Shown here piece by piece: positions 44,160 to 52,829 of a stretch of DNA of 64,000 bases; the first letter of the stretch is position 1; each line of letters opens with the position of its first letter. Where the stretch lies: NCBI GenBank assembly GCA_001769195.1, contig MEOK01000032.1:62001-126000 (forward strand). Reading direction: 5' to 3'. Source of the DNA: Bacteroidetes bacterium GWF2_40_14 (GTDB lineage: Bacteria > Bacteroidota > Bacteroidia > Bacteroidales > UBA932). The notes under the pieces are model-generated. The model did not search any database. It worked only from the letters and a program-made list of their open reading frames with translations, and was not told the DNA's origin. The translations under genes were made by a program, and so were the position numbers.

Positions 44160-47100
44160 TTATTTTTTCAGTTCAAGGGTTTTCTTTTCCTGTCTCTTGA
44201 AGATGTCAAAAACAATTGGTGTAGCGATAAATACAGAGGAGTATGTACCGATTATAACACCAACTATAAGAGCAACCGAGAAACCTCTGATAACCTCTCC
44301 GCCGAACAGTGCAATTGCCAGCAATACAACCAGTGTTGTACCTCCTGTATTTACGGTTCTTGCAAGGGTGCTGTTTACAGCTTCGTTGATGTTTCTTGCA
44401 AGATCGTGCTTAGGATATAGCTTCCTATACTCACGAATCCTGTCGAAGATAATAACGGTGTCATTTATAGAATATCCAATAACAGTAAGAATTGCAGCAA
44501 TGAACGTCTGGTCAATATCAAGACTGAATGGAAGTATCCCTGAGAAAATAGAGAAGAATCCAATAACAAATATTGAGTCATGCAACAGGGCTACCACACC
44601 TCCTGTTCCCCAGGACCAGTTTCTGAAGCGTAGCCCTATATAGATGAATATTGCAAAGAGTGCAACAATTACTGCAATAACAGCATTTCTCTTTATATCG
44701 TCAGCTATTGTTGGTCCAACTTTTTCTGAACTTATTATTCCGTTAGGATTATCTGTAGTGGCTGTAAATTCATCAAGAGTAATAGATGTTGCAAACTTAT
44801 CTTTAAGAGCGTTGTACAATTTACCATCTACAATAGCATCTGTTTCTGGTGAGTTGTCGTTTATGAGATACTTGGTTGTAATCTTCATCTGACTACCACC
44901 ACCATACTGCTTAACCTCTATACCCTCCTTGAATTCGGCCAAAACGGCTGCACGTACTTCGCTTGTAGTAACCTCTTTGTCGAACCTGACAACATATGTA
45001 CGACCACCCGTAAAGTCAACACCATAGCTGAATCCCTTAGTAAATACAAACGCCAGGGATATTACAATAACAGATATTGAGAAGATGTATGCATACTTAC
45101 GTATAGACACAAAGTCAAATTTGGTATTGGTAAGGAAGTTCTTTGTGAACTTGTTAGAGAACGTGATAGGTTTGTTTTTGGTAAGTCTCCATTCAAAAAT
45201 CAACCTAGTTATAAAGATTGAGGTTATAAGCGAAGTGATTATACCAATAACCAATGTTGTTGCAAAACCTTGAACCGGACCTGTTCCGAATACTGCCAGG
45301 ACAATACCTGTAATAATGGTTGTAAGGTTACCGTCAATAATAGCAGAGTATGCATTACTGTAGCCGTCTGCAATTGCAAGCCGCAGACCCTTACCCGCTC
45401 TCAGCTCCTCTTTAATACGCTCATAAATAATAACGTTTGCATCTACCGCCATACCCATGGTAAGAACGATACCGGCGATACCCGGCAATGTGAGAACAGC
45501 TCCAAATGACACAAGTGCGCCAAGCAGGAATAAAACGTTGCATACAAGAGCAATACTTGCAACCAAACCCGCTCCTGCATAGAAAAGAATCATATATGCA
45601 AGAACCAGAAGGAACGCAAGCGCAAAGGAGAAGAAACCGGCATTGATTGATTCGCTACCCAGTGTTGGTCCAACAACTGCCTCCTGAACAATTCTTGCAG
45701 GCGCCGGAAGCTTACCCGACTTAAGAACGTTGGCAAGGTCATCAGCCTCCTGTATTGTAAAGTGTCCCGAAATTGCAGAACGTCCTCCTGTAATCTCACC
45801 ATTTACTCTTGGATATGAATAAACCATACCATCCAATACAATCGCTATACAACGGCCAACATTATTGGCAGTCATTGTTGCCCATGTCCTTGCACCCTCG
45901 GCATTCATTCCCATACCAACTTCAGGTGCTCCGCTGCTCCCGAATTCCTTACGGGCATCGGTCACAACACCCCCGTCTAAAGGAGCTTTTCCGTCACGAG
46001 TATTTACTTTTATAGCTACAAGTTCAAATATAACACCAGCAGGATCAATAGCCTTAACGGTCCACATAGGTTTAAGGTCGGCAGGAAGAATTGCCAAAAT
46101 CTGAGGCATTCTCAGCCACGAGCCAATTTTTGCAGTATCTCTGTAGTGAGCCCTTCCAATACATGGTCCGGGGATCAGCTGTCCTTGCGACACATTTGGA
46201 TTCAACAGGAAGAACAGTGGATTCTCCTTTGCCACAGCAGCCTGGTCTACACTAAGAGAATCGTCGGCTTTGATTTCGCTAAGAAGGGCAGCACTGGCCT
46301 TAGATGAGTCTCCGGCAGCTTTTAGAGTGTCGGTAGTTGTTGCCACGGCCGCAATAAGTGAGTCCGAAGGAGAAGTTGCATATGCTTCTGAAAGTTCTTT
46401 AACTGCCTTATTTGCTTCTACAAGAAACTGATATATCTCCTGATTTTCGTATGTTTCCCAGAACTCGAGCGAAGCTGTTCCCTGAAGAAGCTTGCGTACA
46501 CGGTCAGGTTCCTTGACACCTGGAAGTTCAACAAGAATACGTCCTGAGTTGCCAATTTTCTGAATATTTGGCTGAGTTACACCAAAACGGTCTATACGAT
46601 TTCTAAGAACATTGAAAGAGTTTGAGATTGCGCTCTCTGCCTCTTCTCTAATAACCTCTATAACATCGGCGTTTGAAGTTTCCGGCTTGATTCTGTCGCG
46701 CATTTCATATGTCCCGAAAATCTGCGAAAGTCTTTGTCCCGGAGCTACCTTATCCCAAGCCTCTCCGAAAAGAGTGATAAAATCTGTACGGGAACTGGCC
46801 ATATTTGTTTTTGCCAGTTTAATTGCCTCCGTAAACTGCGGTGAGGTATTGTTGTTTGCAAGAGAGTTAACCAGTTCGGCCACACTTACCTCAAGCATTA
46901 CGTTCATACCTCCCTTAAGGTCAAGACCAAGGCTTATCTCCTTCTCTTTAACCTCTTTGTAAGTAAAACCAAGATATACCTTCTCGGCAGAAATTGAGTC
47001 TATGTAGAATTTCTCTTTTCTAGCACTTACAGAATCCAGATAAAAAGCTTTATCCAGATCAGAAACATTTGAAAAAGAAGGTAAAGCTTGTTCTGCTTTA

Positions 47101-47228
47101 ACTGCACTGGCTGCAAATTCTCTTGATTTTTTCTCTTGATGTTTGGTTGCCCAAGTAAACGATAGCTGGTATAAGCAGGCTAGGGCGATTACAATTGCCA
47201 AAACACGAATGGCACCTTTACTTTGCAT
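44160..47228 (-). CDS. secDF: fused protein translocase subunit SecDF
   Basis: A 1022-residue fusion of SecD and SecF, the usual form in Bacteroidota. It uses the proton gradient to help Sec-dependent export. SecD motifs include LGLDLKGGMNVMLEVSV near residue 100 and MGMAVDANVIIYERIKEELRAGK; SecF motifs include GVDFTGGRTYVVRF and YSINDTVIIFDRIREYRK. About twelve TM helices are visible. A long periplasmic insertion in SecD near residues 290-350 is Ala/Ser/Asp-rich, which is common in this phylum. Monocistronic: its own -7 box lies 44 bases upstream, and a terminator follows. Confidence 0.97.
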   Translation of the reverse strand: MQSKGAIRVLAIVIALACLYQLSFTWATKHQEKKSREFAASAVKAEQALPSFSNVSDLDKAFYLDSVSARKEKFYIDSISAEKVYLGFTYKEVKEKEISLGLDLKGGMNVMLEVSVAELVNSLANNNTSPQFTEAIKLAKTNMASSRTDFITLFGEAWDKVAPGQRLSQIFGTYEMRDRIKPETSNADVIEVIREEAESAISNSFNVLRNRIDRFGVTQPNIQKIGNSGRILVELPGVKEPDRVRKLLQGTASLEFWETYENQEIYQFLVEANKAVKELSEAYATSPSDSLIAAVATTTDTLKAAGDSSKASAALLSEIKADDSLSVDQAAVAKENPLFFLLNPNVSQGQLIPGPCIGRAHYRDTAKIGSWLRMPQILAILPADLKPMWTVKAIDPAGVIFELVAIKVNTRDGKAPLDGGVVTDARKEFGSSGAPEVGMGMNAEGARTWATMTANNVGRCIAIVLDGMVYSYPRVNGEITGGRSAISGHFTIQEADDLANVLKSGKLPAPARIVQEAVVGPTLGSESINAGFFSFALAFLLVLAYMILFYAGAGLVASIALVCNVLFLLGALVSFGAVLTLPGIAGIVLTMGMAVDANVIIYERIKEELRAGKGLRLAIADGYSNAYSAIIDGNLTTIITGIVLAVFGTGPVQGFATTLVIGIITSLITSIFITRLIFEWRLTKNKPITFSNKFTKNFLTNTKFDFVSIRKYAYIFSISVIVISLAFVFTKGFSYGVDFTGGRTYVVRFDKEVTTSEVRAAVLAEFKEGIEVKQYGGGSQMKITTKYLINDNSPETDAIVDGKLYNALKDKFATSITLDEFTATTDNPNGIISSEKVGPTIADDIKRNAVIAVIVALFAIFIYIGLRFRNWSWGTGGVVALLHDSIFVIGFFSIFSGILPFSLDIDQTFIAAILTVIGYSINDTVIIFDRIREYRKLYPKHDLARNINEAVNSTLARTVNTGGTTLVVLLAIALFGGEVIRGFSVALIVGVIIGTYSSVFIATPIVFDIFKRQEKKTLELKK

Positions 47229-47271
47229 GGAATATTAGTTTAAATTATATAATTCAAGGAAAATTAGGGTA

Positions 47272-47279
47272 CAAAAGTA
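47272..47279 (-). promoter_or_regulatory. -7 box of secDF
   Basis: TACTTTTG on the minus strand matches TAnnTTTG, predicting a leader of about 38 bases. Confidence 0.55.
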
Positions 47280-47309
47280 GTATTTTTTCCCAAAACATAA
47301 AGAAATTCG

Positions 47310-47317
47310 TACTTTTG
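47310..47317 (+). promoter_or_regulatory. -7 box of the PD40/SPOR-like gene
   Basis: TACTTTTG on the plus strand matches TAnnTTTG, 22 bases before the ATG at 47340. It has the same sequence as the divergent secDF box. Confidence 0.55.
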
Positions 47318-47339
47318 TTGGTCAATATATTAATGATGT

Positions 47340-49217
47340 ATGAAAAAGTCTATCCTCGCGCTCACAATTTCGATGCTTGCAGGAAGTCTTTTAGTTGGAC
47401 AAACACCAGATGAAAAAACAAGGTTTTCCCGTGCAGAAGAACTGAGAAAGAGCTACAATTTTAATGATGCTATTGTTCTTTATAAAGAAATTTATGCTGC
47501 CACAACAGATACAAGTTTTCAGAAAGCCCTTATAGATCAGATTGCCCGGAGTGAAAACGGAATCAAGATGCTAGAATATGGCATCAGACCCAAAGTTTAC
47601 GGTTCGGTGGATGTCCCTTTAAAAGATTTTTTCCTTTATTATCCCGATATTAAGGATAGTACATGGATTCTGGTACCCTCTTTTCTGAACAAGAACAAAG
47701 GTGACTATCCTATCTATAATGCAATGGTTCACAGAGAAGGTGAGAATGTAATGTACTTTTCTGCGCAAGATAAAAAGGGGGCATGGGACATATACTCCAC
47801 CCAATATATAGATGGCGACAAATGGACTCCCCCGCAGCTTTTGAATAACATTGTAAACTCTTCCGGAGATGAGCTTTTTCCTGTCCTTAGCCCGGACAAG
47901 AGAAAATTATTCTTTTCATCAAATGGCCATTATGGAATGGGCGGGTTTGACCTTTATGTCAGCATTTGGGATGAGAAAACCGGCAACTGGGGAGTTCCTC
48001 AGAATCTTGGCTTCCCCTACTCCTCTCCCGACGATGATTATCTGTTTATTAATTCAGATGATGAAAACTATTCAATTTTTGCCTCCACGAGGAGCATATC
48101 AGCAAAAGACAGCATAAGGATATATAAACTCGAATTCGAAAACACTCCTGTAAAAAGCGCAATAACAACAGAAGAGGCTATTGAAATATCTTCTCTAAGG
48201 GCTGAATATGACACCTCCGCTAATATCCGGGAGAATAAAACCTTAAAGGATAAAGACTCTCTTGGTACAAATCCCCAAACCAGCGACTATACAAATATGG
48301 TAAAAGATGTAAGGAGGATACAGAACGAAATATCTAAATCAAACAAAGAGATAAACGCAAACAGGGCTTTATATGACACACTGTCTAATACAGACGACAA
48401 AACTCTTCTTGGTAAAAAAATTAGCGAGGCCGAATTGTTGCTTCTGGAGCAACAATCAAAACTAAGTGCTGTAAATCAGCTGATTCAGGAGCGGGAAATG
48501 AATTTTCTGCGTCAGGGCGTACTGATACCCAGAGAGGATTTTTTCAACGATACAGTAGTTACCCCCGACTCAAATGCTCTCAGACAACCATTGGTAGCTA
48601 AAGTATCACTCTATGGAGCTCTCCCAAAAATGGAGATCCTTTCTCCTGTTGTTCTTGTAGATTACACATTCAAAATTCAGGAAGAACCGGTAATTATTAC
48701 CAATGATTCCATTCCTGACGGATTGGTGTACAGCATTCAGTTATTCCTTCTCTCCAATAAAGCAGACACTGAAGCACTAAACGGATTAAGCCCGGTATTT
48801 GAAACCATTACCCCTTCGGGAAAATACAACTATACCGTGGGGAGATTCTCATCATATGCAGAGCTATCATTGGCACTTGCCAAGGTAAAAGCCCTGAATT
48901 TTCCTAAGGTAATCGCTATAGCTTACCATAATGGAAAAAGTATCGGCATAAAAGAGGCAAGGATGCTTGAAAGCAGAGGTATACCCGATATAGAGAAAAG
49001 CTACCACGTAAAACTTGGACGGTATCCAGAAGGACTACCACAACCGGTTCTTGATTTGATAAGAAAAACCACCGACAGAGATATAGCAATGAAAGTGATT
49101 GATGGTAAAACCATTTATTTTGTAGGCCCTTTCAACAATAAGCAGGAAGCCGACCAATTGACAGCACTTTTAAGCGAGATAGCAGAAGGTGTGAGTACCG
49201 AAGCTATATCAAACTAA
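47340..49217 (+). CDS. exported PD40-repeat protein with SPOR-like C-terminus
   Basis: A 625-residue exported protein with a signal peptide (about 1-20). A TPR-like start (RAEELRKSYNFNDAIVLYKEIYA) precedes WD40/PD40 beta-propeller segments: NVMYFSAQDKKGAWDIYSTQ, GDELFPVLSPDKRKLFFSSNGHYGMGGFDLYVS and DDDYLFINSDDENYSIFASTR. A coiled-coil stretch (about 320-390) follows, then two SPOR-like repeats (YSIQLFLLSNKAD... and YHVKLGRYPEG...). Similar PD40/TPR proteins in Bacteroidota act in the envelope, some near type IX secretion proteins, often with an OmpA domain, which is missing here. SPOR-like repeats suggest peptidoglycan binding. Function not established. Confidence 0.78.
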   Translation: MKKSILALTISMLAGSLLVGQTPDEKTRFSRAEELRKSYNFNDAIVLYKEIYAATTDTSFQKALIDQIARSENGIKMLEYGIRPKVYGSVDVPLKDFFLYYPDIKDSTWILVPSFLNKNKGDYPIYNAMVHREGENVMYFSAQDKKGAWDIYSTQYIDGDKWTPPQLLNNIVNSSGDELFPVLSPDKRKLFFSSNGHYGMGGFDLYVSIWDEKTGNWGVPQNLGFPYSSPDDDYLFINSDDENYSIFASTRSISAKDSIRIYKLEFENTPVKSAITTEEAIEISSLRAEYDTSANIRENKTLKDKDSLGTNPQTSDYTNMVKDVRRIQNEISKSNKEINANRALYDTLSNTDDKTLLGKKISEAELLLLEQQSKLSAVNQLIQEREMNFLRQGVLIPREDFFNDTVVTPDSNALRQPLVAKVSLYGALPKMEILSPVVLVDYTFKIQEEPVIITNDSIPDGLVYSIQLFLLSNKADTEALNGLSPVFETITPSGKYNYTVGRFSSYAELSLALAKVKALNFPKVIAIAYHNGKSIGIKEARMLESRGIPDIEKSYHVKLGRYPEGLPQPVLDLIRKTTDRDIAMKVIDGKTIYFVGPFNNKQEADQLTALLSEIAEGVSTEAISN

Positions 49218-49248
49218 TTTTGCACATAAAAAGAAATTAGTATCTTTG
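49218..49248 (+). promoter_or_regulatory. strong promoter of tRNA-Ser
   Basis: TTTTG at 49218-49222 and TATCTTTG at 49241-49248 are 18 bases apart. The promoter begins directly after the stop codon of the preceding gene. Confidence 0.65.
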
Positions 49249-49299
49249 CACTCCTTTGCGGTACTTACCGCTTGTGAAAGCAATGTTACCCAACATTTT

Positions 49300-49386
49300 G
49301 GTGAGGTGGGTGAGTGGCTGAAACCAGCAGTTTGCTAAACTGCCGAACTCGTAAGGGTTCCGGGGGTTCGAATCCCCCCCTCACCG
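49300..49386 (+). tRNA. tRNA-Ser(GCT)
   Basis: An 87-base tRNA with acceptor arms GGTGAGG and CCTCACC, discriminator G, and a TTCGAAT T-loop. The anticodon loop is TTGCTAA, with anticodon GCT at 49334-49336 reading AGC/AGT serine codons. A long variable arm (CGAACTCGTAAGGGTTCCG region) confirms a type II tRNA. CCA is not encoded. A small hairpin (AATGTT-ACCC-AACATT, 49282-49297) lies in the 5' leader. Confidence 0.96.
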
Positions 49387-49393
49387 CAAAAGG

Positions 49394-49423
49394 AAAAAAG
49401 CCGGGCACAAGACCGGTTTTTTT
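49394..49423 (+). terminator. terminator of tRNA-Ser
   Basis: An A-run and CCGG pair with CCGG and a T-run of seven around an 8-base loop, immediately after the tRNA. It is the first of a chain of hairpins. Confidence 0.7.
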
Positions 49424-49645
49424 ATTTACAACAAGTGTAAAGCTTGCTTTAACACGAAGGTGTAAATAAAAAACCTATGCGCAGCATAAGGTTTTTTTCC
49501 TTTTAAGCCCCCAACTTGGGGAACGCCGAACGAAGTGAGGCAATCCCCAAAGGGGGCAAGCATAGTGAGGCAATCTCCAAAAGAAAGACCCGCATGAGCT
49601 TGCTCAGATGCGGGTTTTGCATTTTTAGCGACTGCCAAAGGCAGT
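49421..49645. repeat. array of palindromic hairpins
   Basis: No gene is present here. Successive inverted repeats follow: 49421-49470 (TTTATTTACA/TGTAAATAAA with inner GTGTAAAGC/GCTTTAACAC), 49468-49498 (AAACCTATGC/GCATAAGGTTT, then T-run), 49507-49557 (GCCCCC/GGGGGC), 49588-49615 (ACCCGCAT/ATGCGGGT with inner GAGC/GCTC), and 49631-49645 (ACTGCC-AAA-GGCAGT). Several end in T-runs and could be terminators, but such stacking is unusual. Confidence 0.8.
49493..49578. repeat. 86-bp direct repeat, copy 1
   Basis: Identical, as far as I can read by eye, to 49650-49735, at an offset of 157 bases. It starts with a T-run and contains the GCCCCC/GGGGGC palindrome and two GTGAGGCAAT(C) elements. Confidence 0.92.
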
Positions 49646-49649
49646 TGGC

Positions 49650-49735
49650 TTTTTTCCTTTTAAGCCCCCAACTTGGGGAACGCCGAACGAAGTGAGGCAA
49701 TCCCCAAAGGGGGCAAGCATAGTGAGGCAATCTCC
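49650..49735. repeat. 86-bp direct repeat, copy 2
   Basis: Second copy of the 86-bp element, ending 5 bases before the end of the DUF4143 ATPase gene. On the minus strand it could act as that gene's terminator. Confidence 0.92.
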
Positions 49736-49740
49736 TATCA

Positions 49741-51021
49741 TCAATCACAACTCCCCAAAAAACGACCTAATTCCCAAGCCCTCAGATGTTTAATCCCACC
49801 TTTTAATGGCAAGGCACTATCATCAAGCGAAACAACGATTTTATCAAAATTGTCATCAATCGCTTCGAGAGCAGAATAGTCACGTTCGATGGTTGCTTCG
49901 TCTGTTAACATATAGGTGCTTTGCAAATAAATTACCCGATCTGCTTTTTTTGCGACAAAATCTACTTCCTTATTTCGTAGAGTTCCCACATAAACATCGA
50001 ATCCTGCACGACGCAGTTCCAGATAGACCAAATTTTCGACAAGATAACCAAATCCGTAACCGAATCCCGGATAAAGGTAATTTTTGAAAGCCAAGTCGTT
50101 GATATAGAACTTAGCGTTACCCGAAAGTGTATCTTTCCCTTTTATATCATATCGGTCGCAACGATGTATAAGAAAGCAGTCTTCTATATACCCAATATAA
50201 TTCGATATGGCATCGTAGCTTACTTTCCGTCCCTGCCCCTTGAAGTACTTAACGATATTGGATATTGATATAAGATTGGAAGCATTATTCACTAAAAAAA
50301 TAAAAATATCTTCAAGTAGTTTCGGTTCTCGGATATTGTTTCTTTGGATAATATCACGAAGTAAAACCGTATCTTTAATAGCCGATATATAATTGCGTTT
50401 CAATTCTTGTTTCTGCAGCATAAACAATTCGGGAAGTCCACCGCTGTTCATATACTCCATGTAACTTTGACGGCCACGTTCCTGATTTGTTATACCTAAA
50501 AATTCAGAGTAACTGAAAGGGAAAACCTCTAAAGAGACGTACCGTCCTGACAAAAGTGTGGCTAATTCTCCTGACAGCATTTTAGAATTTGAGCCGGTGA
50601 TAAATAACTCGTAGCTGTCGGAATAATCTTGGGAGTATGAATTGACAACCTTTTCCCATTCCTCAATTATCTGTATTTCATCTATAAAAATGTAAATTTT
50701 GCCCGTTGGCTGAAGTTCCTTTTTATATAGTTTTATAAGTTCATCCAACTCTTTATAGGTTTTCAGGAAATCAAGGTCGGCAAATTCCCTATTGATAAAC
50801 AGTGTATTTTCAGGTTTTACTCCTTTGTCGATAAGCTGTCTGGCTGCCTGTCGCAGGATGTAACTTTTACCTGAACGTCTTTGACCAACAAGCACTTTGA
50901 TGAGTCGATTGCCGACATAATCATTTATCTTATTAGTGTATTCATCGCGTTTAAATCCAAAATCAAACGATTCTGAATTCCAAAAATTATACTTTCCTAG
51001 TAGTTTGATTTTTTCGTCCAT
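49741..51021 (-). CDS. AAA_14/DUF4143 family ATPase
   Basis: A 426-residue ATPase of the AAA_14-DUF4143 type. Walker A is G46-Q-R-R-S-G51-K52-S53; Walker B is IFIDEIQ with D114-E115; sensor-like ITGSNSKML follows. The DUF4143 domain with GRYVSLEVFPFSYSEFL and a nuclease-like C-terminal part (LVENLVYLELRRAGFDVYVGTLRNKEVDFVAKK) completes the protein. Residues of the last segment resemble PD-(D/E)xK nuclease folds (E..., E-V-D-F, K). These genes are common, often in accessory regions, and have no firm function. It sits next to a tRNA gene and the hairpin/direct-repeat region, which hints at a variable locus. Confidence 0.9.
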   Translation of the reverse strand: MDEKIKLLGKYNFWNSESFDFGFKRDEYTNKINDYVGNRLIKVLVGQRRSGKSYILRQAARQLIDKGVKPENTLFINREFADLDFLKTYKELDELIKLYKKELQPTGKIYIFIDEIQIIEEWEKVVNSYSQDYSDSYELFITGSNSKMLSGELATLLSGRYVSLEVFPFSYSEFLGITNQERGRQSYMEYMNSGGLPELFMLQKQELKRNYISAIKDTVLLRDIIQRNNIREPKLLEDIFIFLVNNASNLISISNIVKYFKGQGRKVSYDAISNYIGYIEDCFLIHRCDRYDIKGKDTLSGNAKFYINDLAFKNYLYPGFGYGFGYLVENLVYLELRRAGFDVYVGTLRNKEVDFVAKKADRVIYLQSTYMLTDEATIERDYSALEAIDDNFDKIVVSLDDSALPLKGGIKHLRAWELGRFLGSCD

Positions 51022-51164
51022 AGTCGAATATTTTGTGCAAAAATAACATTTTTTCGATTATAAACGAAAATTCTTAGAATATCGTTGTATGTTAACATGC
51101 TGCCTATTGCTTCTTGCAAATTCTATTTCCAGAAGTTATATTTATGCTCAAAACCTAAAACAAT

Positions 51165-51386
51165 ATGAACAATCCTGGTTTTATTCGTATCATATTCTTC
51201 ACTCTTAAGATAGTCCTCGTATATGTTTTGTATTTAGTATTAAACGTTTATATCGACGGTAATCCTTTTTCTTTCTTGGCATACCCATGGGATGCACCGA
51301 TAGCATCTAGTATATTCGTTGGCTTTATAATTTCAATAATTATTAATGTGGCAAAATCAAAAAAACAAAAAAATAATTATTATTAG
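51165..51386 (+). CDS. small two-helix membrane protein
   Basis: A possible 73-residue membrane protein with helices at about 9-28 and 43-64 and a basic, Lys-rich C-terminus. No homologue is recognised. Support comes from the hydrophobic pattern and isolated position between two minus-strand genes; the 3' end overlaps the HTH-kinase stop by 4 bases. It could be a spurious frame. Confidence 0.5.
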   Translation: MNNPGFIRIIFFTLKIVLVYVLYLVLNVYIDGNPFSFLAYPWDAPIASSIFVGFIISIIINVAKSKKQKNNYY

Positions 51387-52285
51387 AGATTTCTGTTATA
51401 CGGGATTGTAAAATAAAACGTCGACCCTTTTCCTGTTTCGCTGTCAATCCATATTTTGCCACCCAGCATCTCTACATAGCTCTTCACTATAGAGAGGCCA
51501 AGTCCAGCCCCACTAAAAGTTCTTTTATCTTTTGTGTCTGCCTGGACAAAGCGATTGAAAATTGCCTGATGACTCTCTTTAGGTATTCCTATCCCCGTAT
51601 CTTTCACGTAGAACTCAATATAACTGTCTTTTCTCTTGCACCCTAAGGCAATTGTCCCTTTATCGCTGTATTTCACTGCATTTTTAACAAGGTTCATAAG
51701 TATGGCATTGATCTTTTCTTTGTCTGTAATTATTGTGGATTCATTCTCGGGCATGCAGGCATCAGCAGAAATCATTATGCCCTTCCGCTCTGTCTCCGGT
51801 CTGAAAAAAGCACAGATAAATTCTATCCGCTCCTTTATATTGGTCTCTGAGAGACACACAGTCATCTGGCCTGATTCAATCTTTGATATACAGATTATAT
51901 CATTGACAATATGAAGAATCCGTGCTCCACAATCCTCAATTATCCTTATATACCGGTGTCGTTCATCGAGGGTAAGATTAGTGCTCTTCATAAGATCTGC
52001 AAAACCCAGAATGCCATTCATCGGAGTCCTTATTTCATGACTCATATCGGCAAGAAGAGTCCTAAGGCGGTTACACTCTTCACTTTGAGAGGCAGAATCA
52101 TCACTCTCTTTCCCGAATTTCATTTTATACATCTGCCTTACCCTTTCGGACAGTGTTCCCTTTGTGTTTTTCATAAGAGCATTACTTACAGTAACCCTGT
52201 GGCATCCCAGAATTTTTGCTATCTCATTTATATAACCATGAGGAGGAGGAGTAACCTTCGATTTTTTTGTTATATTTGTTGACAT
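51383..52285 (-). CDS. soluble histidine kinase with N-terminal helix-turn-helix
   Basis: A 300-residue protein from the ATG at 52285. Residues about 18-58 form a helix-turn-helix (YINEIAKILGCHRVTVSNALM, then a basic helix) like short Bacteroidota DNA-binding proteins. A HisKA domain with phospho-accepting H83 (DMSHEIRTPMNG) and a HATPase domain (N-box NLVKNAVKYSDKG, DTGIGIP, GAGLGLSIVKSYVE) follow. There is no TM, sensor or receiver domain. A longer frame to 52378 adds 31 residues crossing probable operator sequences, so I prefer 52285. DNA binding joined directly to a kinase core is unusual. The kinase core is close to that of the CHASE4 hybrid kinase at 53.8 kb, a possible partner. Confidence 0.85.
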   Translation of the reverse strand: MSTNITKKSKVTPPPHGYINEIAKILGCHRVTVSNALMKNTKGTLSERVRQMYKMKFGKESDDSASQSEECNRLRTLLADMSHEIRTPMNGILGFADLMKSTNLTLDERHRYIRIIEDCGARILHIVNDIICISKIESGQMTVCLSETNIKERIEFICAFFRPETERKGIMISADACMPENESTIITDKEKINAILMNLVKNAVKYSDKGTIALGCKRKDSYIEFYVKDTGIGIPKESHQAIFNRFVQADTKDKRTFSGAGLGLSIVKSYVEMLGGKIWIDSETGKGSTFYFTIPYNRNL

Positions 52286-52299
52286 GTTACATATGTTAG

Positions 52300-52340
52300 T
52301 GATACGCACTTTATTGATACGCAATTTAGAACATTGTTCT
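52300..52340. promoter_or_regulatory. candidate operators between HTH-kinase and XRE genes
   Basis: Two direct copies of TGATACGCA start 15 bases apart (52300-52308 and 52315-52323). A perfect inverted repeat AGAAC-ATT-GTTCT follows at 52328-52340. They lie in the 112-base divergent region and could bind either encoded regulator. Confidence 0.5.
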
Positions 52341-52397
52341 GTGTTTTCAAAATATTTTAGAGCTAACCTCTGTGTCATTTTTAAAACACCCTCATAA

Positions 52398-52781
52398 ATG
52401 TCTGTAAAAGAGCGAATTAAATTCTTTTTGGAATATAAGGAACTGAGTCAGTCCGCCTTCGAAAAAAGGTGCGGACTCTCAAACGGGTATGTTAATAACA
52501 TTAGAAAGTCTATAAGTGATAACATCTTACAGAAAGTTGCTCTAACGTTTCCCGAGCTGAATCCTGTATGGTTGAGAATGGGAGAGGGAAGTATGTTGTT
52601 AAACGAGACTGACCACGACATTCAGAAAAATGACAAGCCCCATGTTTTGACCGACAAGACAGTAGAATATATGACCATCCCTGTTGAAATTTTCAAGTTG
52701 ATTCAAACACAGGCAGAAACTATTCTCTCTCAACAGAGAGTTATTGAGGGGCGACTTTCTTCCCCCAAAGATACAAATTGA
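52398..52781 (+). CDS. XRE-like helix-turn-helix regulator
   Basis: A 127-residue protein with an N-terminal Xre-type helix-turn-helix (residues about 4-60: ERIKFFLEYKELSQSAFEKRCGLSNGYVNNIRKSISDNILQKVALTFPELNPVWLRMGEG). The C-terminal part has a predicted amphipathic helix (EIFKLIQTQAETILSQQRVIEGRL) that may allow dimerisation. Such proteins are common in Bacteroidota and resemble phage CI-type repressors without the peptidase domain. It diverges from the HTH-kinase gene. No phage genes are nearby. Confidence 0.85.
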   Translation: MSVKERIKFFLEYKELSQSAFEKRCGLSNGYVNNIRKSISDNILQKVALTFPELNPVWLRMGEGSMLLNETDHDIQKNDKPHVLTDKTVEYMTIPVEIFKLIQTQAETILSQQRVIEGRLSSPKDTN

Positions 52782-52798
52782 AAGTTTTTGAACATTTT

Positions 52799-52829
52799 TT
52801 TGCATATTAACAATTCCTATATAACTTTG
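52799..52829 (+). promoter_or_regulatory. strong promoter of tRNA-Pro
   Basis: TTTG at 52799-52802 and TAACTTTG at 52822-52829 are 19 bases apart, a near-ideal Bacteroidota promoter. A leader hairpin (ATCCCTTT/AAAGGGAT, 52832-52851) follows before the tRNA. Confidence 0.7.

Noticed and set aside
43960-44643. 227-codon open frame on the plus strand
   Set aside because: Most of it lies antisense to the well-supported secDF gene, it has no recognisable domain, and its start region is non-coding in character.
49493-49735. Insertion sequence remnant
   Set aside because: The repeats are only 86 bp and enclose no transposase; no target-site duplication could be identified.
52398-52781. Prophage repressor marking a prophage
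   Set aside because: No integrase, structural or lysis genes are nearby and the flanking genes are chromosomal in type.
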